A DNA stretch of 64,000 nucleotides from Chitinophaga solisilvae (GTDB lineage Bacteria; Bacteroidota; Bacteroidia; Chitinophagales; Chitinophagaceae). The DNA is taken from NCBI RefSeq assembly GCF_009928525.1, contig NZ_JAABOK010000011.1, positions 1 to 64,000 of the forward strand, read 5' to 3'. The notes under the pieces are model-generated. The model was not told where the DNA came from. It was given only the letters and a program-made list of their open reading frames with translations, and ran no database searches. The position numbers and the translations under genes are program-made. Numbering within the stretch: the first letter of the stretch is position 1; the number at the start of each line of letters is the position of its first letter. Shown here piece after piece: positions 18,602 through 26,873 of this stretch.

Positions 18602-20086
18602 CTAATTATATCCCTTGTTCTGCGGGAAGCTGGCCGGATCGTTATGAATATTGATTTCGCTTTGCGGTATAGGGAACAGGAGCCGGTCGGTGGTTAATAC
18701 CGGCGCTACAAGATTGTATTCATTTTTAAGGTATTGCTGTAAGATGCTGACACCGGTGGCGGCTGTACGTGCCAGATCGAACCAGCGGTCATTTTCAAAG
18801 GCGAGTTCAACGCGTCTTTCCTGGAACACGGCTGCCCGGAAACTTTGCTGGTCAGGCAGTTCGGTGGGCTTCCTGGGCAGCAGCCCCGCTCTCTCCCTCA
18901 CCTGGTTCAGGTAGCCGAAGGCGGTGCCTGCGCCGGTGGCGCTGCTGTATCCCTGTTCGTTGAGCGCTTCTGCTGCCAGCAGCAGTACGTCTGCATAACG
19001 CTGTACGATAAAGCTGCTGCCGGCGTCGTTGGTAGCGCCGGGTGCATCCAGGTATTTCTTTACATAGTTTCCTTTCATGAGGTTAACCGGACTGTTATAG
19101 TAAACAGTATCCAGCGAAATACCCAGGCGCTTGTCGCCGGGCCCGTAGGCGGCCACCAGGTCTTTTGTAGGCCGGTTGTTGTTGGAACCTCCGTACAGTA
19201 TACCATTGTAGTAAAAAGATACCGGCACCATATCGGCGAAGTAGTTGTTGCCTTCGGAAGGGTTCAGCCCTTTCCGGTAGCGTACGGCAAAGAGTACTTC
19301 GGGGTTGATGATGTTAGCCGGTTTGTAGAGGTCAGCATAATCGGGCAGCAGGCTGTATCCCTTTACATTTGTGATGGCTGCCAGTGCGTCGCTCCATTTT
19401 TTCTGCGTCACCAGCGCCTTTGCCAGCAGGCCATAGGCACTGCCTGCGGTGGCTCTCCCATAGTCGTTGGCGTTAGTATAACTGACAGGCAGCAACGAGG
19501 CGGCAGTCTGCAGATCGCTTTCTATCTGTGCATATACTTCTGTAACCGGGTTCCGGCGGTGGTTCAGTGCCTGCGAGGTAGTTTCCGTTTTCGTTACCAG
19601 CGGCACATTACCATAGAGGCGCACCAGGTTGAAATAAGTCAGCCCGCGCAGGTACAGGGCTTCTCCCCTGAATTGTTTCTTGTCGGTATCAGGTATGGCG
19701 GAGCCATCTATCTGATCGAGCACGGCATTGGCTCTGGCGATGATGATATAACTGCCGGCATAGCCGTCGCTCACAAACGGATTGGTGGTAGCTTCCGTGA
19801 AGAAGTCCAGCTGCGAGGCCACCCCGGCCAGTGCGCCGCGGTCCCATATATCCGTGTTGTCACTGCGCACTTCCATGAGGTAGTAGTACGCTTTGCCATA
19901 TGCCTGCGTGCTCTGCAGCCCGTCGTATATGGCGTTAACGCCCTGCTGGAAGTCGGCGGATGTTTTGAAAAAGGTGGCGGTAGTCTGATTGGATGGCGGC
20001 GTCAGGTTGATAAAATCCTTGCCGCAGGAAGTGGTTGCCACTAACAGTACTGCTCCGATGAAATATTTTATGCTATTGATCTTCAT
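18602..20086 (-). CDS. SusD/RagB-family outer-membrane lipoprotein
   Basis: The 494-residue lipoprotein partners the SusC just upstream (10 bp gap). The signal peptide ends in the lipobox VATTSC, giving Cys21 as the lipidated residue, followed by GKDFINLTPPSNQ. SusD features include FQQGVNAIYDGLQ, the TPR-like QRYADVLLLAAEALNEQGY and the C-terminal QERRVELAFENDRWFDLARTG-type segment, with LLFPIPQSEINIHN near the end. The operon is SusC - SusD - S15/CocE hydrolase, with no sigma or FecR gene attached, so regulation must differ from the other two loci of the window. The ligand is unknown, but the downstream hydrolase argues for a peptide-like substrate as in RagAB. Confidence 0.95.
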   Translation of the reverse strand: MKINSIKYFIGAVLLVATTSCGKDFINLTPPSNQTTATFFKTSADFQQGVNAIYDGLQSTQAYGKAYYYLMEVRSDNTDIWDRGALAGVASQLDFFTEATTNPFVSDGYAGSYIIIARANAVLDQIDGSAIPDTDKKQFRGEALYLRGLTYFNLVRLYGNVPLVTKTETTSQALNHRRNPVTEVYAQIESDLQTAASLLPVSYTNANDYGRATAGSAYGLLAKALVTQKKWSDALAAITNVKGYSLLPDYADLYKPANIINPEVLFAVRYRKGLNPSEGNNYFADMVPVSFYYNGILYGGSNNNRPTKDLVAAYGPGDKRLGISLDTVYYNSPVNLMKGNYVKKYLDAPGATNDAGSSFIVQRYADVLLLAAEALNEQGYSSATGAGTAFGYLNQVRERAGLLPRKPTELPDQQSFRAAVFQERRVELAFENDRWFDLARTAATGVSILQQYLKNEYNLVAPVLTTDRLLFPIPQSEINIHNDPASFPQNKGYN

Positions 20087-20096
20087 AAGATCTTTT

Positions 20097-23000
20097 TTAG
20101 AATGAAAGATTTACGCCGGCAATAAAAGTTCTTGCCAGCGGATAGGTGCCATAGTCTTCGCCCTGTGACAGCGGACTGTCGGGCCTTGCGTTCACTTCCG
20201 GGTTATATCCGGTGTACTTCGTCCAGGTATAGAGGTTTTGTCCGGATACATACAACCGCAGCGAATTGATTTTCTTCCGCAGCAGTTTATCAGAAAACGT
20301 ATAGCCGATGGTGAGATTACGTAAACGCACAAACGAACCGTCTTCCACATGGAAGGAGCTGATCTGGGCGCTGTTGGCATTGGTCACACGGTTGGCGCGC
20401 ATCACGTCGCCGCTGCCGGGATTATCGGGCGATTTCCAGCTGCCGGCAGCTTCCGCCATCTGGTTGGCATTACCTTCCATATTGAAGATAAAGCGACGCT
20501 GCAGGTTGAGGATTTCATTGCCCTGCACGCCCTGGAGGGATACAGACAAATCAAATCCCCGGTAGCGGAATTCGTTGGTCATTCCCCAGATATAGTCCGG
20601 GAAATAGCTGCCGATGGCGGTTCTGTCATTTGCATCTATCTTCTTATCATTGTTGACATCGAGGAACCTGCGGTCGCCGGGTTTGGCGACAGCATAGTGG
20701 GGGTAGGCCGCAATTTCTTCCTGGTTGCGGAATACACCGCCATTCACGTAACCGTAGTAGCTGCCGATAGGCTGCCCCACCTGTGTGATGAACAGCTGGG
20801 AGATAGTGCCGTTGCCGCCGTCAGACAGGATCGGTGCGCCGCCGGCGCCGAGTTCCAGCACCTTGTTTTTATTGGCGGAGATATTGAAGCTGGTATTCCA
20901 TACAAATGCACCGGTTAAATTCCGGGTAGTCAGCCCGAATTCCACACCGCTGTTCTGCACCTTTCCCACATTCTTGAGTGCGGTGGCAAAACCGGAGCTG
21001 AAAGGCACCGGCACATTCAGCAGCAGGTTAGAGGTAGTGGTTTTATAATAATCTGCATTGAGATAAATGCGGTTATCAAAGAAACCCAGGTCGATGCCTG
21101 CATTCAGCTGTTTTGTTTTTTCCCAGGTAAGATCAGGATTTGCCGGCTGCGCCAGCCCTGCGCCGTTTACGACGGCGCCGTTACCTGTACCGAGGATATA
21201 GTTATTGGACGCCAGCAGGTCATAGGAAGCATAGTTGGCAATCTGGAAATTACCGGAGGTACCATAGCTTATACGCGCCTTCAGCTCGGAGATAACGGGC
21301 ACTTTAAAAAATGATTCGTTGCTGATGAGCCAGCCGCCGGATACAGAAGGAAAATACCCCCATTTGTTATTGGCGCCGAAGCGGGAGGAGCCGTCGCTGC
21401 GCAGGCTGGCACTGAGGAAATACTTATCGTCATAGTTATAGTTCACCCTGCCCAGGTAAGATAACAGCGACCACTGCGAGGTGTTGGAAATGCCACTGGT
21501 AATGGTAGCTGCGTTGATGGTATGCACGGCATCGTTGGGAAATCCGGTACCTGTTGTTTCATTGGCACGGGTCGTATTCTTCTGGGAGGTATAACCTGCC
21601 AGTACATCGAACCGGTGCTTGTGCAGCGCAAAGCGGTAGTTCAGGGTATTTTCCCAGAGCCAGTTGGTAGACAACGCAGTTTGTTCCGATCCTTTAGGGA
21701 TGGTGGGAGCGCCCTGCTGTATAGGCTTGTAGCTGCCCAGTGTAGAAGGCCGGTAATAGTTTCTGCCGAAGTAATTAATATCCGTTCCGAAGAAAGTTTT
21801 GAAGGTTAGCCCCTCGATGATCTGATATTCTCCGTAGATGTTACCGAGATTACGTACATGCCGCAGTTTATCTTCAATCTGTGTGGCCAGCGCTACCGGG
21901 TTTTCACCGCCGGAATAGCCGTAGGCCCAGGTGTTCTGTTTATTGGTGGCCAGCGACCCGTCCGGATTATATACCGGGAAGATGGGCGAGGCTTTCAGCG
22001 CATTGCTGAGGATACCGTCGAATGTCCAGGGGCCTTCGCTGTTGATAAGATTATACTGATCGAAGGTAGGGTTCAGGTGTATCCCTACTTTTAACCTGGA
22101 GGTGAGCTGTGCGGTGAGGTTGGCACGGACGCCGTAACGTTTGTATCCGGAGCCGGTGATGATACCTTGCTGGTCCAGGTAGTTGCCGGAGATGTAGTAC
22201 TGGAATTTATCATCGCCGCCGGAGGCGGACAGCGTATGGTTCTGCACGGGAGCTGTTCTGAAAACGGCGTCCTGCCAGTCGGTATTGGTCAACCCGGGTT
22301 CGCCTTTCAGGTAGGGCAGTATTTCCGGTGGTATCTGGTAGTTGGAGTTGCCGCGGGTGGCGTTGTCATCGTTGATGGACCGGTTGGGGAATGCGTCGAG
22401 GTAGGCATTATTTTTAGCGTCGTAGCTGAGGCGTGCCCATTCGTAGGCATCCAGCATTTTTATTTTTTTACTTACCTGCTGCACACCGGCGTAGGCGTTA
22501 TAGCTGAAGGAAGGCGGTCCGGCGGACTTTCCTCTTTTGGTAGAGATAAGGACTACGCCGTTGGAGGCCCGGGAGCCGTAGATAGATGCCGCGGAAGCAT
22601 CTTTCAGTATTTCGATGGAAGCAATATCGTCGCTGTTGAGGGTACTGAGCGGGTCAGGGGATTTCTGGAAGGAAGCCTGTCCGGTGATGTTGACCACATC
22701 TGTTGTGCCCTGGAGGTTTTTAAGGTCGTTGGAGAGCGGGAAGCCATCTACCACATAGAGCGGGTCTATGCCGGCGGAGATGGAGTTGAGTCCTCTGATA
22801 CGTACGCTGATGCTGCCACCTGGTGCACCGGTGTTCTGTATTACCTGAACCCCGGCTACTTTGCCTGCGATGGCCTGTTCAAAGCTGGATACCGGCTGAT
22901 CTTTGAGATCGGCGGCGCGGATAGAGGCCACAGCGCCGGTGATTTCTTTCCTGCGTTGCACGCCGTAGCCTACCACTACCACCTGGTTGAGGGAGGAGGT

Positions 23001-23381
23001 AGATTCTTTCATGACGGCGCTGAGTTGCAGCGGGGCGTCTGTCTGTATCCGGTATCCCGGCAGCAGTAACGGCTCCAGCCCTATTGAGGTGAAGCGGAAA
23101 TTATAATTTCCGGCGGGCAGGTTTAGAAACCTGAAATTGCCGCCGGCATCTGACTGCACCGATACGCTGGTACCGGAGCTTTCGTTGGTAGCAGTTACAG
23201 ATACGCCTGGCAATGATTCCTTGCGTTCATTACGCACACTACCGTTAACGCTTATACGTTGTTGCGCCAGTAACCATAGCGGAGCTGTCAGTAATAGCAG
23301 CAGCCATGTGGCAGTTCTTCCCATCCGGGATGTGCTGCGGGAGAATGAGTCCATAGGTAATTTTTGATCCGGTTGATACAT
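20097..23381 (-). CDS. SusC/RagA-family TonB-dependent transporter without STN domain
   Basis: This is an outer-membrane importer of up to 1094 residues. The frame opens at 23381, but starts at 23354 or 23324 place the signal peptide (WLLLLLTAPLWLLAQQ) closer to the N terminus and are equally likely. After it comes a CarboxypepD_reg-like domain (about 42-125) with no STN domain in front. The plug begins VVVGYGVQRRKEITGAVA, with IEILKDASAASIYGSRASNG as the SusC signature. The barrel ends AGVNLSF with a terminal Phe for outer-membrane insertion. Lack of the STN domain agrees with the absence of a linked FecR/sigma pair. It is the first gene of the SusC-SusD-hydrolase operon. Confidence 0.95.
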   Translation of the reverse strand: MYQPDQKLPMDSFSRSTSRMGRTATWLLLLLTAPLWLLAQQRISVNGSVRNERKESLPGVSVTATNESSGTSVSVQSDAGGNFRFLNLPAGNYNFRFTSIGLEPLLLPGYRIQTDAPLQLSAVMKESTSSLNQVVVVGYGVQRRKEITGAVASIRAADLKDQPVSSFEQAIAGKVAGVQVIQNTGAPGGSISVRIRGLNSISAGIDPLYVVDGFPLSNDLKNLQGTTDVVNITGQASFQKSPDPLSTLNSDDIASIEILKDASAASIYGSRASNGVVLISTKRGKSAGPPSFSYNAYAGVQQVSKKIKMLDAYEWARLSYDAKNNAYLDAFPNRSINDDNATRGNSNYQIPPEILPYLKGEPGLTNTDWQDAVFRTAPVQNHTLSASGGDDKFQYYISGNYLDQQGIITGSGYKRYGVRANLTAQLTSRLKVGIHLNPTFDQYNLINSEGPWTFDGILSNALKASPIFPVYNPDGSLATNKQNTWAYGYSGGENPVALATQIEDKLRHVRNLGNIYGEYQIIEGLTFKTFFGTDINYFGRNYYRPSTLGSYKPIQQGAPTIPKGSEQTALSTNWLWENTLNYRFALHKHRFDVLAGYTSQKNTTRANETTGTGFPNDAVHTINAATITSGISNTSQWSLLSYLGRVNYNYDDKYFLSASLRSDGSSRFGANNKWGYFPSVSGGWLISNESFFKVPVISELKARISYGTSGNFQIANYASYDLLASNNYILGTGNGAVVNGAGLAQPANPDLTWEKTKQLNAGIDLGFFDNRIYLNADYYKTTTSNLLLNVPVPFSSGFATALKNVGKVQNSGVEFGLTTRNLTGAFVWNTSFNISANKNKVLELGAGGAPILSDGGNGTISQLFITQVGQPIGSYYGYVNGGVFRNQEEIAAYPHYAVAKPGDRRFLDVNNDKKIDANDRTAIGSYFPDYIWGMTNEFRYRGFDLSVSLQGVQGNEILNLQRRFIFNMEGNANQMAEAAGSWKSPDNPGSGDVMRANRVTNANSAQISSFHVEDGSFVRLRNLTIGYTFSDKLLRKKINSLRLYVSGQNLYTWTKYTGYNPEVNARPDSPLSQGEDYGTYPLARTFIAGVNLSF

Positions 23382-23446
23382 GCACCCGTACCCTGTTTGT
23401 AGTCCGCGTGCAGTGAAATTGACAGTTAAAAGTAATAAGTTGTTTT

Positions 23447-23469
23447 TAGTCCACCAAATTTATAGACTA
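23447..23469 (-). promoter_or_regulatory. promoter with overlapping inverted repeat before susC
   Basis: On the minus strand TAAATTTG (complement at 23455-23462) matches the -7 consensus and would start transcription about 65 nt before the 23381 start. It lies inside an inverted repeat TAGTC-N13-GACTA (23447-23451 and 23465-23469). This is a candidate operator that would block or modulate the promoter. No -33 motif was found at ordinary spacing. Confidence 0.4.
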
Positions 23470-23480
23470 AAGTAGTCAGG

Positions 23481-23740
23481 AATTACGAATTACGAATTGC
23501 GAATTACGAATGATGAGCGAAGAGCTGAGCGGATCCGGGATTTGAGATTTAGCTATTTAAGATGTTACTATTTGAGATTTAGCTATTTGAGATTTAGCCT
23601 CTGCTCATGGTATTCTTTTGTATCTATATGTCCAGGGAAAACCAGCATGGCTATAAAATCTCAAATAACTAAATCTCAAATCCCGGACCCGCTCAGCTCT
23701 TCGCTCATCACTCGCAATTCATCATTCGTAATTCGTAATT
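23481..23740. repeat. palindromic element d (composite, long)
   Basis: The outer arms begin AATTACGAATTACGAATTGC at 23481 and end with the complement at 23740. Inside them lies GAGCGAAGAGCTGAGCGG and then ATTTGAGATTTAGCTATTT, the unit that forms the arms of elements c and f. Both sets of arms pair across a loop of roughly 80-100 nt, so element d is a combination of the two arm types found separately elsewhere. The arms carry several mismatches. It lies between the divergent susC and the small-RNA/small-protein region. Confidence 0.88.
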
Positions 23741-23802
23741 TTTAAATTACATAAACCTTTATTCTTAACGGCCCCCTAAATTATGGGTGGTAAAAAACAA
23801 TG

Positions 23803-23829
23803 TTGTGTTTAGGGAAAAGTTGTAAATTG
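23803..23829 (+). promoter_or_regulatory. candidate promoter of the small transcript
   Basis: TTG (23803-23805), a 17-nt spacer and TAAATTG (23823-23829) approximate the Bacteroidota TTG / TAnnTTTG promoter, one base short of consensus. It would start a transcript near 23836 that contains the short frame and ends at the terminator at 23949-23980. Confidence 0.4.
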
Positions 23830-23857
23830 ATAGTTCATCAAAGAAAAGGAGGTATTC

Positions 23858-23905
23858 ATGTTATCTACAGTATATTCATGGAAACCAGCGGTTGGTATCG
23901 CCTAA
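23858..23905 (+). CDS. candidate 15-residue peptide with Shine-Dalgarno
   Basis: The frame reads MLSTVYSWKPAVGIA and a TAA stop. It is preceded by AAAGGAGG at 23846-23852, ending 5 nt before the ATG, which is an unusually complete Shine-Dalgarno for a genome whose other genes lack one. A hairpin overlaps its stop codon and a terminator follows 43 nt later. It could be a leader peptide, a small functional peptide or chance. Confidence 0.35.
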   Translation: MLSTVYSWKPAVGIA

Positions 23906-23948
23906 CCGGGTTAGTCCATTCAAGAAACTGTGACGCGGACGCGTCTGG

Positions 23949-23980
23949 GCCACACCTGTAACGGTGTGGCTTTTTTATTT
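23949..23980 (+). terminator. rho-independent terminator
   Basis: Arms GCCACACC (23949-23956) and GGTGTGGC (23963-23970) form a perfect 8-bp stem with a 6-nt loop, followed by TTTTTTATTT. It faces the plus strand and ends the small transcript at 23836. Confidence 0.85.
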
Positions 23981-24005
23981 CCCGGCTATCTCATAAAATA
24001 ATATT

Positions 24006-24013
24006 TATATTTG
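24006..24013 (+). promoter_or_regulatory. -7 promoter element of the small protein gene
   Basis: TATATTTG matches TAnnTTTG exactly. The predicted start site lies about 10 nt before the ATG at 24030, so the mRNA would have a very short leader. Confidence 0.55.
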
Positions 24014-24029
24014 TATAAACACAAATATA

Positions 24030-24245
24030 ATGACCGCCATCAATCATGAAACATTACTGGAATACGGCTTTGTATTTCAGCAGGTTAAACGATCCTACAG
24101 AATTGACATCAACGGTGCGGCATTCGGAGTGGTGCAAAAAGGCGACCAATGGCTGGCCTCTCCTATTCCAATGGAATTTGCCTCCCTCAGTAATGTGGAG
24201 AGTATGGAGGAGGTGGAAGAGATGATTGGAAGCAAGTTGAAATAA
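24030..24245 (+). CDS. small hypothetical protein
   Basis: The 71-residue protein is of unknown family. It is soluble, without signal peptide or membrane helix. It looks like a small alpha/beta domain: strands around VFQQVKRSYRIDINGAAFGV and WLASPIP, then an acidic helix, NVESMEEVEEMIGSKLK. The composition and regular -7 element at 24006-24013 support a real gene rather than a chance frame. It is preceded by the terminator of the small transcript and its stop codon is the first base of palindromic element e. Confidence 0.65.
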   Translation: MTAINHETLLEYGFVFQQVKRSYRIDINGAAFGVVQKGDQWLASPIPMEFASLSNVESMEEVEEMIGSKLK

Positions 24246-24390
24246 ATAATTACGAATTGCGAATTACGAATTACGAATGTAGAAAAGATTAAAGCGAAGG
24301 TTTAAGGAGACAACTATTAGATCTCTTTTAATCTTCGCTTTAATCTTCGCTTCTACATTCGTAATTCGCAATTCGTAATTCGTAATTATT
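24245..24390. repeat. palindromic element e (stop codon to stop codon)
   Basis: The outer arms AATAATTACGAATTGCGAAT and complement run from 24245 to 24390 with a few mismatches over about 40 bp; the inner part (GCGAAGATTAAAGCGAAG type) pairs less well. It begins at the last base of one stop codon and ends past the stop codon of the convergent hydrolase (24386-24388). The loop CAACTATTAGAT is shared with element g. Confidence 0.9.
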
Positions 24391-25309
24391 TTATCTCCTC
24401 TATTATCCTCACAAACTCCTCTCTCTGATCCGCAAATACATTATGTGCGGCATTCTCCAGGTAAAATACACGGGTGGTTCCGGTCATTTTCTCCAGGGAT
24501 GCGACCTGTTGTGGTGAATACAGGCCATCTTCCTTGCCGTAGATGCCGTAGAGCCTTGTTTTGTTGGCGATCAGCTTTTCCAGGGTGGCGGTGAGGCTGA
24601 GGGTGGTATACTTTTCATGTTCCCAGAAGCCGCGGGCGGCGAGGGGTTGCATCAGATTGCCGTATTTCTGCAGGGTTTTGTCTGCCGCCGCTTCCTTATA
24701 GATGGCTTTGGCCGCTGCGGAAGGATGTTTCGGAGCATAGAAGCCGTTAAGCATGGCGTGGCCTAAAGTATAGGAGCTGTACTGGATGGACGCCGTGTCC
24801 ATATTTTCGATCATGCTGATATAGTTCAGGTTGGTGCTGTCTTTGCGGGCGGTATAGATTTCCTTCACATGTTGCAGAATGGTACGGAATGATTCCTGCA
24901 TGGATACAGGAGCGCTCACCATCACTACAGCTGCTGTGGCAGCGGGATGTTGCGCGGCATACAGGGCTGCCACTACCCCGCCGAAGCTGTGCCCCATCAG
25001 GATGGCTTTTTTCAGGCCATAGGTTTTATAGATGCCGGCAAGATCGTCGAACGTCTGCGCGAAGGTAAAACGGGCAGCCGAATCCACAGAACGCCCTTCT
25101 CCGCGCCGGTCGTATACGATTACATAGAAGCCTTTGTCTGCCAGCTGTTGCGCAGCAGTTACCTCGAAATTAACGGCGTTATATCCGGGGCCGCCGTGCA
25201 GGAAAATTACCGCTTTGTCTTTTGGGTTGCCAAACGCTTTCGTATAAAGGGTTTGCGCTTGTGTGTACAGGGATGCCAGCATTAATGCGGCTATCAGCAA
25301 TGTTCTCAT
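24386..25309 (-). CDS. secreted alpha/beta-hydrolase
   Basis: The 307-residue precursor has a signal peptide (MRTLLIAALMLASLYTQAQ). The oxyanion-loop motif HGGPGYN is at about residues 38-44. The nucleophile elbow is GHSFGGVV (Ser near residue 108). The catalytic His lies in LENAAHNVFADQREEF near the C terminus, with an acid supplied by GKEDGLY. The HGGPG motif is typical of the prolyl-iminopeptidase branch (S33), so a small peptide or ester is a plausible substrate in the periplasm. No operon partner is evident: it stands alone, convergent with the small protein gene across palindromic element e. Confidence 0.85.
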   Translation of the reverse strand: MRTLLIAALMLASLYTQAQTLYTKAFGNPKDKAVIFLHGGPGYNAVNFEVTAAQQLADKGFYVIVYDRRGEGRSVDSAARFTFAQTFDDLAGIYKTYGLKKAILMGHSFGGVVAALYAAQHPAATAAVVMVSAPVSMQESFRTILQHVKEIYTARKDSTNLNYISMIENMDTASIQYSSYTLGHAMLNGFYAPKHPSAAAKAIYKEAAADKTLQKYGNLMQPLAARGFWEHEKYTTLSLTATLEKLIANKTRLYGIYGKEDGLYSPQQVASLEKMTGTTRVFYLENAAHNVFADQREEFVRIIEEIK

Positions 25310-25373
25310 CAGGGAGTATCAGTATTTAATTTTTAAAATTAAAAAAATCACAGCAATGTAACCGCAGGAAATA

Positions 25374-25389
25374 TAGATTTGTATTTTTG
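25374..25389 (+). promoter_or_regulatory. tandem -7 elements before the secreted protein gene
   Basis: TAGATTTG (25374-25381) and TATTTTTG (25382-25389) both match TAnnTTTG and lie just before the ATG at 25395. Use of the second would give a nearly leaderless mRNA. Confidence 0.45.
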
Positions 25390-25394
25390 TAACT

Positions 25395-25886
25395 ATGAAG
25401 ATAAAATTGAGTATTGCCGCCGTTATACTGACTTGTGTGTTCAGTTCCTTCACCCTGCAGCGTTCAGAGTACTGCAACGCGAGGTTCGGATTCTGTGCCG
25501 GATATCCGAAAGGATTTACGGGCAAGGGAGAATCGGCCAACGGTGACGGACAAACGTTTACTTCCGCAGACGGCAAAGCGGTAATACTGATCTTCGGCGC
25601 CCTGGCAGATGACACCGACGTGGAAGGCGATATTGTGCAGGACCGCTTCAGGACAGCCAGCAGCGGTTATAAGGTCGTATACAAAGTCATTAAGCCCAAC
25701 TGGTTCATCTTCTCCGGAACAGATAAGTCCGGCAACACCGTTTACTGCAAAACCGTTAAGCGCAATATCAAGTACATGGGCGAAGACCCGACAGATGTAT
25801 TCCAGACCATTATGATCACCTATCCGCCGGCCGATCAGGAAAAGTACAGGGACTATTGCGCCTATATTGCCGGCAGCCTGAAATAA
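25395..25886 (+). CDS. hypothetical secreted protein
   Basis: The 163-residue precursor has a signal peptide ending near FTLQ (about residue 20). Mature features are two cysteines close together (YCNARFGFCAGYP), a Gly/Asp-rich loop TGKGESANGDGQTFTSADGK, and a C-terminal Tyr/Cys segment, REKYRDYCAYIAG-like. The pattern of an N-terminal RFGF-C-YP strand followed by an ADG-K-turn recalls PsbP/PA-like beta-sheet folds seen in secreted Bacteroidota proteins, but I cannot name a family. A pair of -7 elements sits directly in front. It is not part of an operon. Confidence 0.65.
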   Translation: MKIKLSIAAVILTCVFSSFTLQRSEYCNARFGFCAGYPKGFTGKGESANGDGQTFTSADGKAVILIFGALADDTDVEGDIVQDRFRTASSGYKVVYKVIKPNWFIFSGTDKSGNTVYCKTVKRNIKYMGEDPTDVFQTIMITYPPADQEKYRDYCAYIAGSLK

Positions 25887-26094
25887 TCTTTCCAGGCAGG
25901 TAAAATTCCCGCGGAAAGTTCGGAAATTGACCTATCTTACCCGGTCAGAAGACAGACAGTATACCATCATTACAGCGCTCATGACAACCAACATGGACCG
26001 CAGCCTTCCTTCTGAACTAAAGAAAAGTGAACATGAATGATTCCCGGCCAGGGCCATGGAATATAATATTGTACCTGTATAATTTTCCGGCGAG

Positions 26095-26685
26095 ATGAAG
26101 CACGATACGGCGCCTGATGCCGCCACCAATATACAACTATGGGACATGCTGCGTAACGGTGACCAGGAATCACTGGTAAGCCTGTACGAAAAAATGTATT
26201 TCCCGCTGGTCAGCTACGGCATACGTATCTGCGGAGATGCAGAACTTTCCAAAGATACCATCAATGATGTTTTCCTGGAGATATGGGATCAGCGCGGCCG
26301 CCTGCCGGCAGTTACCAACGTGCCATCCTACCTGTATACCTACCTGCGGCGCAAAATTATGGCCGGCATCCGCAGGAACCACAAAACCCAGCTGGCAGCC
26401 AGCGCCTATGCCACCGGCGCGATAGAAGAACTGTCCTACGAAGCACGGATCGTAGCCGTACAAACCTCGGAAGAAACCAGGCAGAAGGTACTCCGGGCGA
26501 TCGCCCGCCTCACTCCCCGCCAGAAAGAGCTGGTGGAGCTGCGCTATTTTGACGGCCTCCCTATGGAAGAAGTGGCGCGCCGTACCGGCATCACCACCAA
26601 AACAGCCTACAATACGCTCGGCAGCGCCCTGAAAATACTTTCAGCGGAATTCTCTCTCCTCCTGTTGTTATTACTGCGCCACTGA
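26095..26685 (+). CDS. ECF-type RNA polymerase sigma factor
   Basis: The 196-residue sigma factor opens the 26-33 kb SusC/SusD locus. Region 2 includes LWDMLRNGDQESLVSLYEKMYF and the helix DTINDVFLEIWDQRG. Region 4 is ARLTPRQKELVELRYFDGLPMEEVARRTGITTKTAYNTL, a clear helix-turn-helix. The C terminus is unusual: after LKILSAEF comes a run of eight leucines with one break, then RH. This could be a hydrophobic tail that contacts the membrane or FecR. It precedes FecR by 188 bp on the same strand and would be held by it until the SusC STN domain signals. The gap to FecR shows nothing recognisable. Confidence 0.93.
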   Translation: MKHDTAPDAATNIQLWDMLRNGDQESLVSLYEKMYFPLVSYGIRICGDAELSKDTINDVFLEIWDQRGRLPAVTNVPSYLYTYLRRKIMAGIRRNHKTQLAASAYATGAIEELSYEARIVAVQTSEETRQKVLRAIARLTPRQKELVELRYFDGLPMEEVARRTGITTKTAYNTLGSALKILSAEFSLLLLLLLRH

Positions 26686-26873
26686 CCGGCACTGCCGTCC
26701 TTCTGCCAGTGAACGGATTACATTTACCACAAAAAGCCAGGCCGGCAACTGTAGCCATTTTTAAGAGATGCTGACCGGCCATCTGCCACAGGCAGGAAAA
26801 AAAATAAAAAATATTTTCTGTTTTCTTGGGAATAACCAGGCATTGCTTACACTATATATCAGCAGCACAGATC

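Larger units (their letters stand above)
23836..23980 (+). ncRNA. candidate small transcript with strong terminator
   Basis: The implied RNA of about 145 nt is bounded by a candidate promoter (23803-23829) and the terminator at 23949-23980. It contains the hairpins CTAAC/GTTAG (23902-23914), overlapping the stop of the short frame, and GACGCG/CGCGTC at about 23932-23945. It lies between element d and the small protein at 24030, which has its own -7 element. I do not recognise a known RNA family. Whether it works as RNA, as an mRNA for the 15-residue frame, or both cannot be decided from sequence. Confidence 0.45.

Noticed and set aside
23481..23740. Short tandem AATTACG units as a CRISPR array or replication-origin iterons
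   Set aside because: The units are heptamers without spacers, occur in both arms of palindromes at a dozen sites, and no cas or replication-initiator gene is present.
24011..24018. TTGTATAA before the small protein gene as a fourth copper-regulator site
   Set aside because: No partner repeat lies 21 bp upstream (position 23990) and the -7 element overlaps it instead of following at 22 nt, so it is chance.
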